From the NCBI GenBank assembly GCA_028285265.1, contig JANQPX010000022.1, forward strand, positions 1 to 64,000: DNA of 64,000 nucleotides, read 5' to 3'. The notes beneath the pieces were generated by a model. That model was not told the origin of the DNA, searched no databases, and saw only the letters and a program-made list of their open reading frames with translations. The stretch is from Geminicoccaceae bacterium (GTDB lineage: Bacteria; Pseudomonadota; Alphaproteobacteria; Geminicoccales; Geminicoccaceae). The position numbers and the translations under genes were made by a program. Below are positions 51,923 through 60,986 of the stretch, one piece after another. How positions within the stretch are numbered: position 1 is the first letter of the stretch; each line of letters opens with the position of its first letter.

Positions 51923-52090
51923 GATCGTGATAAAATTTGGGAGAAGATCATAGGGGGATGATCTTCAAATTTCCGGGCCTATAGCCCGATCGGACCGTTA
52001 CGTTAGCTCTTGAGCAAGGCGCTTTTGGGGGTGAGCCACCGTAACAAGATCGTTGTCGCACGGTGATCACGTTCCAGATGTGATTAGGAT
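51896..52090 (-). ncRNA. Candidate structured RNA ending at a terminator
   Basis: Between about 52090 and the terminator the minus strand folds by eye into several hairpins: CACCGT/ACGGTG around an ACAA/TTGT inner pair (52037-52066), GGGC/GCCC near 51975-51988, GAAGATCAT/ATGATCTTC (51943-51966, extended by AAATTT pairs) and the terminator stem (51901-51922). No protein frame with a start covers it. It may be a small RNA, or the 3' UTR of an unrecognised gene. I cannot match it to a named RNA family. Confidence 0.45.
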
Positions 52091-52626
52091 CACACACCTC
52101 AATATTTGTTGGTGTAGTGATGGAGAGCCAGTGTGAGGCATTGTCGCTGAAGCGATACTCTTCGACATGGAGGGAATTGATCCTTCGTCGCTTGATGTCG
52201 ATCCTCCGAAGCCTTTGACGTTCGCTTGCGAAATCATACCACTCAATGATGGCGTCCGCTCACTGCGCTCGAGGTTGCGCCGCTTAGGTGGTGTCCACAT
52301 GCTGCCAAGACAGACCGAAACCTCACTTGAATTCTCTTGTTATTTGATGGCGGTGCCGGAAGAAAGGAGGAAACCTAAACGACGATCAACGATCTTTTCT
52401 GGGGAGGGACAAGTCAATTCTGAGACGATTGCCGTACGGCTCCTGATGCCAACTCGAGGAGCGTTGGGGCGACGCTGGCTGACCAGCTGACCAAAGTGGA
52501 AAGGGGCGCGGTCGTCCCTTGGGGGATGATGCCACCATCTTGGCTGAAGCTCTTTTGAGCTTGGCGGTTGGCATCAGTTGACGATTGTAAGAGCGCTATC
52601 GATTCAATCTCGAAAGAACTTGGGGC
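52091..52626. other. No gene recognised
   Basis: Frames such as the plus-strand one at 52167-52490 (107 codons, reading SLRSRLRRLGGVHMLPRQTE) are possible small genes but lack a family match and a ribosome site. Confidence 0.35.
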
Positions 52627-54525
52627 TCAAGCAGCGGCGGCGTCTTTGTCGGCAACGCTAGGCTTGTTCGGAAGTGTCACGGTAAACGTGGAGCCCTGAC
52701 CCATTTCGCTGGCGATGTCCATGGCACCGCTATGCAAATCGATCAATGCTTTCACGAGATTGAGGCCAATGCCGGTGCCTTCAATGCCCGATGACGTACT
52801 GGCACGGAAAAAGCGCTCGCTGATTTTTGGCAACTCGTCAACGGGAATGCCAACGCCAAAGTCGCGAATGGTGATCTCCAGGCCCCTGGCCATCGATTTG
52901 CCGCTAACTTCGACGCGATCCGCATCAGGGGAGTATTTTACAGCATTGGAGAGAAGATTAGAGATCACTTGATAGAGAAGCTTTGAGTCACCCAAATAGG
53001 TATCAGGCAAGTCATCGATATCGACATGAATTTTGTGACTGTGACTGACTTCTTGCTGCGCCGTACAGGCTTGCTGAACCAGCGCTCTGAGATCCATTGG
53101 CTCTGGAGTGAAGGTGATCGATCCAGCTTCGAGGCTAGCGGAACTCAGGACGCTTTCCATGAGATTGGTCAATCGACGGACGGCGCCGCGGATCTTCTCG
53201 AGCGAGGCTATTCTTCGATCAGATGTGAACGTATCGTCGCGTTTGACAAGCCGGTAGGCCTGTCCATCGATGATCGCAAGCGGCGTTCGAAACTCATGGC
53301 TGACCATCGCTACGAAGCGACGCTGCAAAGCATTGGTCTGCTTCTCTGCATCCAACGCCAACTCAAGCTGCCCTGTGCGCTCTTTGACCTGAGCTTCAAG
53401 GGAGAAATTGAGCTCACTTAGTTCTTCTAGCGCCACGTCAAGGCGCTCGCGGGCGTCGCGCTCGTCTGATATAAGTTCTTGAAAATCATCAATCATTCCA
53501 TCAAGGATGTTGCCGAGTTGAACGACTTCATCGTCGCCACTCAAGTTTGTGCGGTGTGTCAGATCACCTTTCCTAATAGCCTGTGCCACAAGAGAAATTA
53601 TCTCGATAGGCTCGACGATTTTCTTGTAGTTTAACTTGCTAAGCCAGACTGCTAAAATAATGCCCAAGATAAAGAAGATCGAAATAGTCGTAACGACGCG
53701 CAAGGCCGGCGCAAGAGCATCAAGCAATTGTTGCTCGGCAATGACAATGAATGAAGCACCATTAACATTGGCCTGATGAGACGCGGCGATGACCAGATCA
53801 CCATCTAGGCTGCGACGTATCCCATTCTTCTTCCGACCTTCAAGCGTTCGGCGCTGCAGCACCTTTGTCGAGTCGCGATGCGCGATCACGAGCCCTGTTG
53901 GATCGACGACATAGACGTCGCGATGTTTGGAGATTGAGATTGCCCTTAAGATTCTCCATAGCTCTTCGCCGCGGACAGTCACCGCCAGTGTCTTTTGAAC
54001 GAGACCGGTGCGTAGCTCGATGAGCGGGTAGTTAAAGATGAACCGAGGTCGGCCGTTCGCGTCGACATGATGAAGCGATCCAAATGTAGGTAAGCCGTCC
54101 TTTGAAACAGTATCAATGAGCGCTGCTGCCATCGAAACGAATTTGTTCGACTCGGGAAAGAGACCGTCACGGTCAACATAGACCTCGACAGTCCTTTCAC
54201 TGTCATTCGTGATGACAAAGGCTGATTGAATCGCTTGGTTGTCCGCAACGAGCCTCAAGAGATGTTTTTCGACGTCATCCTTTGAGAGATCGATAAAACC
54301 AAAGTGTCGATCAAATGTTTCGACTGTAAAGACGACACTTTCGAGATATTTCGCAACTTCTGTTCCAACACGGAGGCTGACTTCAGACTGCGTGTTTTCT
54401 GCTGCGATTTTTAGCGACGACGCGCCGATCCAACCGGCAACAATCGCAAGGAGAAACAAAGGAACGCTTGCGACAGCCAGATAGGATCGAAGAAAACGTC
54501 TCCTAATGTCATTCTTACGAGACAT
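52627..54525 (-). CDS. Sensor histidine kinase with periplasmic domain
   Basis: About 632 residues from ATG 54525 (MSRKNDIRRRFLRSYLAVASVPLFLLAIVAGWIGAS); an upstream GTG at 54582 would overlap the binding-protein gene. One helix at about 13-34, a periplasmic sensor of about 250 residues of Cache/double-domain type (VFTVETFDRHFGFIDLSKDD, AVTVRGEELWRILRAISISK), a second helix around 285-305, a HAMP (IVEPIEIISLVAQAIRKGDL), a coiled coil, H-box AMVSHEFRTPLAIIDGQAYR, N-box VISNLLSNAVKYSPDA and GTGIGLNLVKALIDLHSG. It follows the binding-protein gene and is the last of three co-directional genes; the likely operon is GAF kinase, binding protein, this kinase. Confidence 0.92.
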   Translation of the reverse strand: MSRKNDIRRRFLRSYLAVASVPLFLLAIVAGWIGASSLKIAAENTQSEVSLRVGTEVAKYLESVVFTVETFDRHFGFIDLSKDDVEKHLLRLVADNQAIQSAFVITNDSERTVEVYVDRDGLFPESNKFVSMAAALIDTVSKDGLPTFGSLHHVDANGRPRFIFNYPLIELRTGLVQKTLAVTVRGEELWRILRAISISKHRDVYVVDPTGLVIAHRDSTKVLQRRTLEGRKKNGIRRSLDGDLVIAASHQANVNGASFIVIAEQQLLDALAPALRVVTTISIFFILGIILAVWLSKLNYKKIVEPIEIISLVAQAIRKGDLTHRTNLSGDDEVVQLGNILDGMIDDFQELISDERDARERLDVALEELSELNFSLEAQVKERTGQLELALDAEKQTNALQRRFVAMVSHEFRTPLAIIDGQAYRLVKRDDTFTSDRRIASLEKIRGAVRRLTNLMESVLSSASLEAGSITFTPEPMDLRALVQQACTAQQEVSHSHKIHVDIDDLPDTYLGDSKLLYQVISNLLSNAVKYSPDADRVEVSGKSMARGLEITIRDFGVGIPVDELPKISERFFRASTSSGIEGTGIGLNLVKALIDLHSGAMDIASEMGQGSTFTVTLPNKPSVADKDAAAA

Positions 54526-54565
54526 CAACGGCACTGAATTGGAACGAGGCCTCTCCAAATGTCGA

Positions 54566-55549
54566 TCAGCGGACGATATCACGTGCCAATTTCAAATGAT
54601 CTTGTTGGATGGGGAGGCCGATGGCTTCAGCGGTTTTTAGGTTGATTGCCAAAAAGCTGCTCGCCGTCTCGACCGGTAAATCGGCGGGTGGGGCGCCTTT
54701 GAGGATTTTGTCGGCCAGCTCCGCCGCGCGTTCTCCAACCTCAAAATGGGCAAAACCGTAACTCACCAATCCGCCCTTGCCGACATGCTTCAAACCAGGC
54801 GTTGATAGCGGCAATCCGCGGGCGACAGCAGCTGATGAGATTTCGGCCATACGTCCGGAAATCATGGAATCCCTGGGAAGAAAGATGCCATCAATGCCCT
54901 CTGGAAGATTGTCGACCAACACGGCAACCTCGTCGATGTTATGGACCTGATAGGGAATGACCTCCACGTTCAGGGTCTCAGCGGCAGTTTTCGCAAGCTC
55001 CATCGAGGATGAAGAACTGTTGTCGCTAGGATTAAAGGGGATAAGAACGGCCTTCATGGTTGGCGCAATATCGATGAGCCACTTCATTCGCTTTGGCGCA
55101 GAATTCGGCAGCGTAACGCCCGTAACGTTGCCGCCGGGCTGACGAAGCGTCTCAACGAGACCCACCACAAGAGGGTTACTCACCGGGCCGAAAACGATGG
55201 CCGTATCAGTCCCATCAGCCGCTCTTTTCGCAGCGACAGCTGCTGGTGTCCCAGACGCAAAAATCAGATCGACACCGTCGCGAACCATCTCGTCTGCAGC
55301 CCTGGTCAGACTGTCGCCAGGACCGGTCGGGCCGTCATATCGCAGTTCGACATCAGTGCCTTCGGTGTATCCGAGGTCGGCAAGTTTTTGGCGAAAGCCT
55401 TCGAAGGTCTCAAGGTCGTTCTTCGTTGGATGGAGAATGCCGACAATGAAAGGTCCTTTGGCTGTCTGCAGTGACCATTGCATGACGCCGATCAATGCGA
55501 CTCCGAGGCAGGCGAACAGACCAAAGAACCATGTGGTTTTGCGAGACAA
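54566..55549 (-). CDS. TrpX-type solute-binding protein (ABC-type)
   Basis: A 327-residue periplasmic binding protein: MSRKTTWFFGLFACLGVALIGVMQWSLQTAKG is a signal sequence or anchor, followed by FIVGILHPTKNDLETFEGFRQKLADLGYTEGTDVELRYDGPTG, LIFASGTPAAVAAKRAADGTDTAIVFGPVSNPLVVGLVE, GGNVTGVTLPNS and the ending LPIQQDHLKLARDIV. This is the family around TrpX/YnbB-like type I binding proteins for amino acids or aromatic compounds. No ABC permease or ATPase gene accompanies it; instead it lies between two histidine kinase genes, with the same strand and short gaps. It may therefore be a sensor subunit that presents ligand to a kinase. Confidence 0.88.
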   Translation of the reverse strand: MSRKTTWFFGLFACLGVALIGVMQWSLQTAKGPFIVGILHPTKNDLETFEGFRQKLADLGYTEGTDVELRYDGPTGPGDSLTRAADEMVRDGVDLIFASGTPAAVAAKRAADGTDTAIVFGPVSNPLVVGLVETLRQPGGNVTGVTLPNSAPKRMKWLIDIAPTMKAVLIPFNPSDNSSSSSMELAKTAAETLNVEVIPYQVHNIDEVAVLVDNLPEGIDGIFLPRDSMISGRMAEISSAAVARGLPLSTPGLKHVGKGGLVSYGFAHFEVGERAAELADKILKGAPPADLPVETASSFLAINLKTAEAIGLPIQQDHLKLARDIVR

Positions 55550-55725
55550 AACTGTGAATCCCCGAGTTGATGCGTAACTTCAATTTTCCCACACATCACT
55601 TAAAATTTAGTGACGCCTTTTTGGGCATCGCTCAATTGCTTGGTCGCCAATTGGCCTGATTAGGGTCGCTCTTCGTGTGGGATACGCATGGCATGGTAGA
55701 GGCGATTGCGTGCAGCTTTTCTTGC

Positions 55726-57039
55726 TCAACCATCGACGGGTAGCCTGACGGTGAACGTGGCACCGGCGCCTTCGGCACTCTCGACGTCGATGGAGCCGTC
55801 GTGAAGATCGATGAAGTGACGGGTCAAGTGGAGGCCAATTCCGGAGCCGGCAATGCCAGTTGACGTGCTCGCTCTGAAGAAACGCTCAAAAAGCTGGGAT
55901 AACTCGTCCTTAGGAATACCGACACCATTGTCCTGAAACGAAATCACTGCCGTCTCGCCGTCCTGCCAACCCTCGATGCGGACGGTTGATCCTTCCGGTG
56001 AGTATTTGACGGCATTTGACAATAGATTGGAGAAGACTTGTCTTATCAGTCGCTCATCAGCTTCGATTTGAGCCGGTAGCTTACTCAGATTTGCTTCGAT
56101 AAGGTGCGTGGGATAGGTTTCGAGATAGGCCCGTTGCAGATCTTCAAGAACATGTCGGATCGCGCAGCCAGAAGGCTCGAATTTTATTCTTCCCTCTTCT
56201 AGATGGGCAGCATCAAGGACCGTCTCGATCAAGCCCATCAATCGGCTGACGGAATTTGTGATCTTTTTAAACGACGCTGTCAGTTTCTCAGACGTCGCCT
56301 TTTCCGGCCGGCGAAGAAATCGCTGGGCGGCACCATCGATAATCGCTAGTGGCGTCCGGAATTCATGGCTGACCATCGAGACGAACTGCCGTTGTAGCCC
56401 GCTCAACTCCTTTTCTTTGTCGAGCGCAGTTTGCAGACGCCCCTTTTGAGTTTCCAGCTCACGTGTTCGCTCGGCGACCATCGCCTCGAGTTTCTCTTGC
56501 GTTGTAAAGAACCGATCGAGCAGATTGAGCTGGGCAGCAAGAATGCTGGCGGTATGGAAAAGAAGTGCCGCATGGCTTTCGTTGTAAACGCCCGCTTTCC
56601 AATGGGCGACATTAAGCGTGCCAATGGCTCGTCCTTGGCTGATCAGAGGCGCGTTGATACAGGTCACCAGCCCTTTGCCTGCCAGCATTTTAGTGTCCAT
56701 TTCGGAACGCTGGGTTGTGTCTTCGGTCAGGACAGTTCGTAGTTCACGAAATGCCGTCCCGGTTGTCGTGTTCGCGATAGGTAGTGAAAGCCCAATCGGA
56801 ATCGCCTTATTGCCCTCCAAGGCGTGGACAGCCAGATCTTCATCACCGATCGGAAACGTGATGCTGGCTCGATCCGCTGGGACGATGTTTGGGATCCAAG
56901 TCGCGGCCAGTGAAAGCACCTCTTCTCTTGAAGAGGCTCTGCTCATCTGCTCGGTCAACCCAGCAAACGCGCCAAGCAGACGCTGTTGCTCGTCAGTGTC
57001 AAACTCGAGTGATCGAATGGGTGCCTTTTGATGGCTCAT
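55726..57039 (-). CDS. GAF-domain histidine kinase
   Basis: About 437 residues from ATG 57039 (MSHQKAPIRSLEFDTDEQQRLLG); TTG at 57057 is an alternative. No membrane helix. A GAF domain (about 15-165: VPADRASITFPIGDEDLAVHALEG...INAPLISQGRAIGTLNVAHW), a coiled coil, then HisKA with RQFVSMVSHEFRTPLAIIDGAAQRFLRR, N-box VFSNLLSNAVKYSPEG and HATPase G-box GSGIGLHLTRHFIDLHDG. Its kinase core is closely similar to that of the kinase at 52627-54525, so the two are related paralogues with different sensors. It heads an operon whose next gene is a binding protein. Confidence 0.92.
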   Translation of the reverse strand: MSHQKAPIRSLEFDTDEQQRLLGAFAGLTEQMSRASSREEVLSLAATWIPNIVPADRASITFPIGDEDLAVHALEGNKAIPIGLSLPIANTTTGTAFRELRTVLTEDTTQRSEMDTKMLAGKGLVTCINAPLISQGRAIGTLNVAHWKAGVYNESHAALLFHTASILAAQLNLLDRFFTTQEKLEAMVAERTRELETQKGRLQTALDKEKELSGLQRQFVSMVSHEFRTPLAIIDGAAQRFLRRPEKATSEKLTASFKKITNSVSRLMGLIETVLDAAHLEEGRIKFEPSGCAIRHVLEDLQRAYLETYPTHLIEANLSKLPAQIEADERLIRQVFSNLLSNAVKYSPEGSTVRIEGWQDGETAVISFQDNGVGIPKDELSQLFERFFRASTSTGIAGSGIGLHLTRHFIDLHDGSIDVESAEGAGATFTVRLPVDG

Positions 57040-57125
57040 GCTTCTAGTCTCTGCCAACGCACTACCTGCTCAGCTGTGCGTGCGCTCGCTTCCTTTGTGA
57101 AAGCCGTGGATTCGCCGAGAACACA

Positions 57126-57326
57126 TCAATTTAGAGACAATTGATTAAGGGCAGGTGAAAATTGCTTCACGATCATGTCTGCCACACAGATTAATCCGGG
57201 AGTTACGCTGCTGAGCAGTTCCAATGCCTTGCAGGCATCTTCAGCTGAATAGAAGCCGCGAAGCCTACCGTCAGTAATGTAGGCGATGCTCCAGGTCGAT
57301 GATGTCGTTACGGTATTTCGCTTGGA
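57126..57326 (-). pseudogene. Possible receiver-domain remnant
   Basis: Between stops the minus strand reads SKRNTVTTSSTWSIAYITDG, RLRGFYSAEDACKALELLSS, VTPGLICVADMIVKQFSPAL. The core, LELLSSVTPGLICVADMI, resembles the strand-3 Asp region of response regulators, but the acidic N-terminal pocket and the Lys/Pro end are missing, and no start codon is seen. It may be the decayed partner of the kinase operon directly downstream (which lacks an RR), or a non-RR fragment. Confidence 0.3.
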
Positions 57327-57330
57327 TCAG

Positions 57331-57767
57331 CCCGATCGAGCTCAACTCGCATGGGTCCAATAGCGGCAGTTCGGCCTCTTTAAGTCGAGCAAGATTCGCG
57401 CCGTTCTTTGACCTTGTGGTCAGTCTGATCGACTTACTACAAGCGAGGTGCTAAGGCCTGCGTTTTTGACGTTCCTCAGTCCCTGGCAAAACAATTGATG
57501 GCTCGGCTGGCCTACGTTGCGACGCGATCCTGTCCGCTGGTATCTTCGGGCGGCAGATGTCGAACCTCAATCCGCTTTGGTGATGTCAATAACTATAGAT
57601 TTCAACTGGAAAATGCCTCGGCAACTGCAAGGCTGCACAAGCCTACATCGCTAGAGATTTTTCCTGACGTTTATCTATGAAATACCATCAAAAAATGCGA
57701 GAAGCTTTGACTTTGTCGCCTTAAGGGCATCTTCGTCCGCCTTGGTTGGGGCCTCAAGGTCAGTCAG
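57331..57767. other. No gene recognised
   Basis: About 440 bases upstream of the CelD-like gene. A plus-strand frame at 57495-57680 (61 codons) has no ribosome site or family match. Confidence 0.35.
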
Positions 57768-59072
57768 ATGTTTGGAAGTCCGTTGATCAATAGTTACCGG
57801 GCATGGGTGATGCCAGATCTGAGCGATTCTAACAAAATAGCATTCAGCCTTCGAATCTGTGGGTCATTTGAGGAAGCTGAGCCGGTTTGGCGACTCTTGG
57901 AAAGTGCGGGCGATGCTTTAGTTTTCCAGAGCTATGATTGGCAATCGGCCCATTATAAGGCAATCGGTCACAAACACCTTTTCCAGCTGTGCATCGTCAT
58001 CGTCGAGACAAAAGACAATCGACCTTTGATGCTTCTACCCTTCGGCATCGTCCGTCGGCCTTTCAGTCGCGTTTTGACTTGGCTTGGTGGTCGACTAACC
58101 GACTACAATGGACCAATTCTTGCCAGTGAAGCTGCAAGACTGTTCGACCAAAGACGTACTGATGCTCTTTGGCAGGAAATCTGCAGAGAACTGCCAAGCT
58201 TCGACTACACGGATTTTCAACGTCAGCCTGCCGAAATTGGAAATCAGCCAAATCCATTTTGGCAGCTTGGCACTTATGTGAACCCGCTCTACGGCTGGCA
58301 AACTAGGCTGAGTTCCGATTGGACTGCTTACTATCAGCGCAAGCGCAGCGGTCAGACGCGGCGAAAAGAGCGAAAGAAGGAGGAGAAACTTGGTCAACAC
58401 GGTCCCATCGATTTCTTCATCGCACAGACCGAAGAAGAGATTGATGTGGCCGTCGCAGCCCTGGTAGCTCAGAAATCGGCAAGTTACACCCTTAAAGGGG
58501 TAAAGTGTCTCTTTCGCGACGAGGCGTATGTCGACTTCATTAAAGACTACACTCTTACTCATGCACGTAGCGGGCTCGTCGTACTTGCCGGTATAAGGGT
58601 GCGCAATGAGATCATTGCTACACAATGGGGTTTGATTCGGGGCGGCCACTTTTGTTGCCTGGTTCTATCTCGTGACCATGGGCGATTTGCGCGCTATTCG
58701 CCCGGCAACATCCTTCTTCGACGACTTCTAGAATGGTGCTGCGGCAGGGACATCAAGATCTTCGATTTCACCTATGGCAATGAAGCTTTCAAGGATCATT
58801 GGTGCGACAGCAAGATCGAACTTTATGACAGTTATCTCCCGGTGACCTTTCGTGGAAGATTGATCGTCGGCGGCATTGCTTTGCTCAACAGCATGCAGCG
58901 CTTGCTGCGGCGTTCTTCTCGTGTCCATGCATTCGCTACAACTCTCCGCAAGCAATGGTACAACACTCGCTCGGCGACTTCGGTGAGTGGCAATTTGGGG
59001 CGTGCAGAAGGATATTCCGATGTGGCTCCAAGGCTTGAGCGGAATGCTTCTAGCGGGTGGAATAAAGCATGA
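57768..59072 (+). CDS. CelD/BcsL-like GNAT-superfamily protein
   Basis: A 434-residue protein of the GNAT-like acyltransferase group found beside cellulose and exopolysaccharide genes (DUF2156/CelD-type). Start 57768 has AAGG eight bases upstream. Visible segments: SAGDALVFQSYDWQSAHYKAIG, LLPFGIVRRPFSRVLTWLGGRLTDYNGPIL, a basic linker RKRSGQTRRKERKKEEKLGQ and VVLAGIRVRNEIIATQWGLIRGGHFCCLVLSRDHGRFARYSPGNILLRRLLEWCCGRDIKIFDFTYGNEAFKDHW, the second GNAT lobe. It overlaps the SGNH gene by four bases and likely modifies a polysaccharide or lipid. Confidence 0.82.
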   Translation: MFGSPLINSYRAWVMPDLSDSNKIAFSLRICGSFEEAEPVWRLLESAGDALVFQSYDWQSAHYKAIGHKHLFQLCIVIVETKDNRPLMLLPFGIVRRPFSRVLTWLGGRLTDYNGPILASEAARLFDQRRTDALWQEICRELPSFDYTDFQRQPAEIGNQPNPFWQLGTYVNPLYGWQTRLSSDWTAYYQRKRSGQTRRKERKKEEKLGQHGPIDFFIAQTEEEIDVAVAALVAQKSASYTLKGVKCLFRDEAYVDFIKDYTLTHARSGLVVLAGIRVRNEIIATQWGLIRGGHFCCLVLSRDHGRFARYSPGNILLRRLLEWCCGRDIKIFDFTYGNEAFKDHWCDSKIELYDSYLPVTFRGRLIVGGIALLNSMQRLLRRSSRVHAFATTLRKQWYNTRSATSVSGNLGRAEGYSDVAPRLERNASSGWNKA

Positions 59073-60184
59073 AAAAAATCGTTCGGTTGGCTGTATTGAA
59101 TCTAGTGATCTTTGGATTCCTCATCACCTTGATGAATTTTGGATCACTTATCGGGCTTTCCATATATGACCGGATTCGCCCGAAGGAATACAACAGCGCT
59201 CATCAGCTCCCAAATTATCAAGACATCGACTGGGCCGCGACTCACTTTGCTGAGTATGCTGAAATTCGGTCGAGATTCGATGCGTTCTACGGTTGGAGCT
59301 ATGAATCGTTTCAAGGTCAAACCATTACCATCGATGAAGAGGGTAAGCGTGGCAGCTTTCATTCTCCAGCATCGCAGCCAGAACGATCCGTTGCCTTCTT
59401 CGGCGGCTCAACCCTATGGGGAGTCGGAGCAAACGACGCCAGCACCATACCCTCATTCTACGGTGTTCTTAATCCAGCCCTGAGTGTTGATAACTTCGGA
59501 GGCATTGGCTTCAACGCACATCAAGAGCTCAATCTTCTGATGAAAAAATTTGCTGAGGGTTACCGTCCAGAGACGGTTATCTTCTATGATGGCGTCAACG
59601 ATGCACTACAAAAGTGCCACGTCGACAATAGCGACGCATTTGGTCATGCGCAGGAAACCCGAATCCGCGAAGTGCTGCGAGATAACCAGGGCTGGTCTGA
59701 TCCACCACTTCACTTCGCGCTCCAACCAACTCTGAAAATTCTTGAGGAAGTACAGAAAGTCCTCATCAAGACAAAAAATGCGACTCCGCACTATGATTGT
59801 GATCAAAACTCTTTAAAGGCAGAGGCTGTTGCACGGTCTATGTTGATTGACTGGCGAGATGCCCGCGAACAGTCAGAAAGGCATGGTGCTCGATTTGTTG
59901 CAGTGCTTCAGCCGACCGCCTTCCAAAGTAAGAGTAAAGTTGAACATTTAGAGCTTGATGAGGTATGGGCTAAACAGTACGCAACGGTTTATCCCCTGGT
60001 TCTCGGGTTGCTCGAGGGTGAATTTTCCGACCTGAAGGACGTCTTTCTTGATCTGCGCGCTGCTCTGAATGAGAACGAGTACTTCTTTATCGATTGGTGT
60101 CATCTTAGCCCAAACGGCAATCAAATCATCGCAGAGCGAATTGATGAGTTTGTCCGCCAAGAAAGCAGCGGCAATCTCTCATAA
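59069..60184 (+). CDS. SGNH-hydrolase-like membrane protein
   Basis: A 371-residue protein with an N-terminal membrane helix (IVRLAVLNLVIFGFLITLMNFGSLIGL, about 4-30) and an extracytoplasmic SGNH/GDSL-like domain: VAFFGGSTLWGVGAND (GxSxxxG-like block I), NLLMKKFAEGYRPETVIFYDGVNDA (N block) and a terminal FIDWCHLSPNGNQIIAERI (catalytic Asp-x-x-His). Start ATG overlaps the previous gene (ATGA), so the pair is co-translated. This is the pattern of acyl-ester hydrolases or transferases acting on sugars of the envelope. Confidence 0.82.
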   Translation: MKKIVRLAVLNLVIFGFLITLMNFGSLIGLSIYDRIRPKEYNSAHQLPNYQDIDWAATHFAEYAEIRSRFDAFYGWSYESFQGQTITIDEEGKRGSFHSPASQPERSVAFFGGSTLWGVGANDASTIPSFYGVLNPALSVDNFGGIGFNAHQELNLLMKKFAEGYRPETVIFYDGVNDALQKCHVDNSDAFGHAQETRIREVLRDNQGWSDPPLHFALQPTLKILEEVQKVLIKTKNATPHYDCDQNSLKAEAVARSMLIDWRDAREQSERHGARFVAVLQPTAFQSKSKVEHLELDEVWAKQYATVYPLVLGLLEGEFSDLKDVFLDLRAALNENEYFFIDWCHLSPNGNQIIAERIDEFVRQESSGNLS

Positions 60185-60575
60185 GAGAGCGAACGTTACT
60201 CAATTCGAGCAGAACCGCCAGCAACAATAAAACGCAGCTGTAAACGTTGAGGCGCGGAGAAATAAGTATAAAAAATGATTAATCGCTTGACTGAAAACTG
60301 TCTCGGACGGCAAACGTTGATGGCTTAGTTTCAGAACACGCGGTGGGTTGTTTCATGTTGAGGGTCCATCTGGCAACGAAACTCAGATCCAAGACTAGCG
60401 ATCTTGTTTATGGTCCCGCCAAGGCAGTCCACAGCCATGATCGTGCGCAAATCGGCCAGATTTAGGACGTCATGCCGTCCTCATGCATGGGTCTGGGACC
60501 CACCGGTATGTTTCAGCGGATGTCGCGAGCGAATTGTTCGCAATCGTCGGGGTGATGCTCTGATAGGCGAGCCTC
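60185..60575. other. No gene recognised
   Basis: About 390 bases between convergent genes. Short frames on both strands; none assigned. Confidence 0.35.
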
Positions 60576-60971
60576 TTACACATAGGCCCTTTCTAAGGAT
60601 CGACGCATGACGGCGCGGTGCCATGGGAGAAACAGAAGCACACCGATTTCGATGGCGATTGCGACGATCATCGTTGGCTCAGGCATGCCGTACTGCAGGG
60701 CCGAGATGATCCGAGCACACCCTGCCAAAGCCATCGTGCCGAACGTGATCTGCATGACTGGTCGAGCGGTCTCGAGGTTGCGGACGATCCAGATCGTGAT
60801 GAAGAGCGGTAGCATGAACCAGACCGCGTAAAAACGCATCTGGCTGTCGAGTGCAGGGGTGATAGCTTCGGGCGGCACAAAGGCTGCTGCGCCACCGATG
60901 AGGTTCCTGACGCCCAAGACAAAGGGAATGGCGGCGACGATGATCAACATGATTTGAAGGGCACGCTTCAT
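60576..60971 (-). CDS. DUF4345-type membrane protein
   Basis: A 131-residue protein with four membrane helices (KRALQIMLIIVAAIPFVLGV, MRFYAVWFMLPLFITIWIVR, VMQITFGTMALAGCARIISA, MIVAIAIEIGVLLFLPW). The segment LDSQMRFYAVWF and overall plan match DUF4345. Perfect GAGGAGG site. It lies 16 bases after the SDR gene and is co-transcribed; function unknown in the family. Confidence 0.82.
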   Translation of the reverse strand: MKRALQIMLIIVAAIPFVLGVRNLIGGAAAFVPPEAITPALDSQMRFYAVWFMLPLFITIWIVRNLETARPVMQITFGTMALAGCARIISALQYGMPEPTMIVAIAIEIGVLLFLPWHRAVMRRSLERAYV

Positions 60972-60986
60972 GGCAACCTCCTCGCG

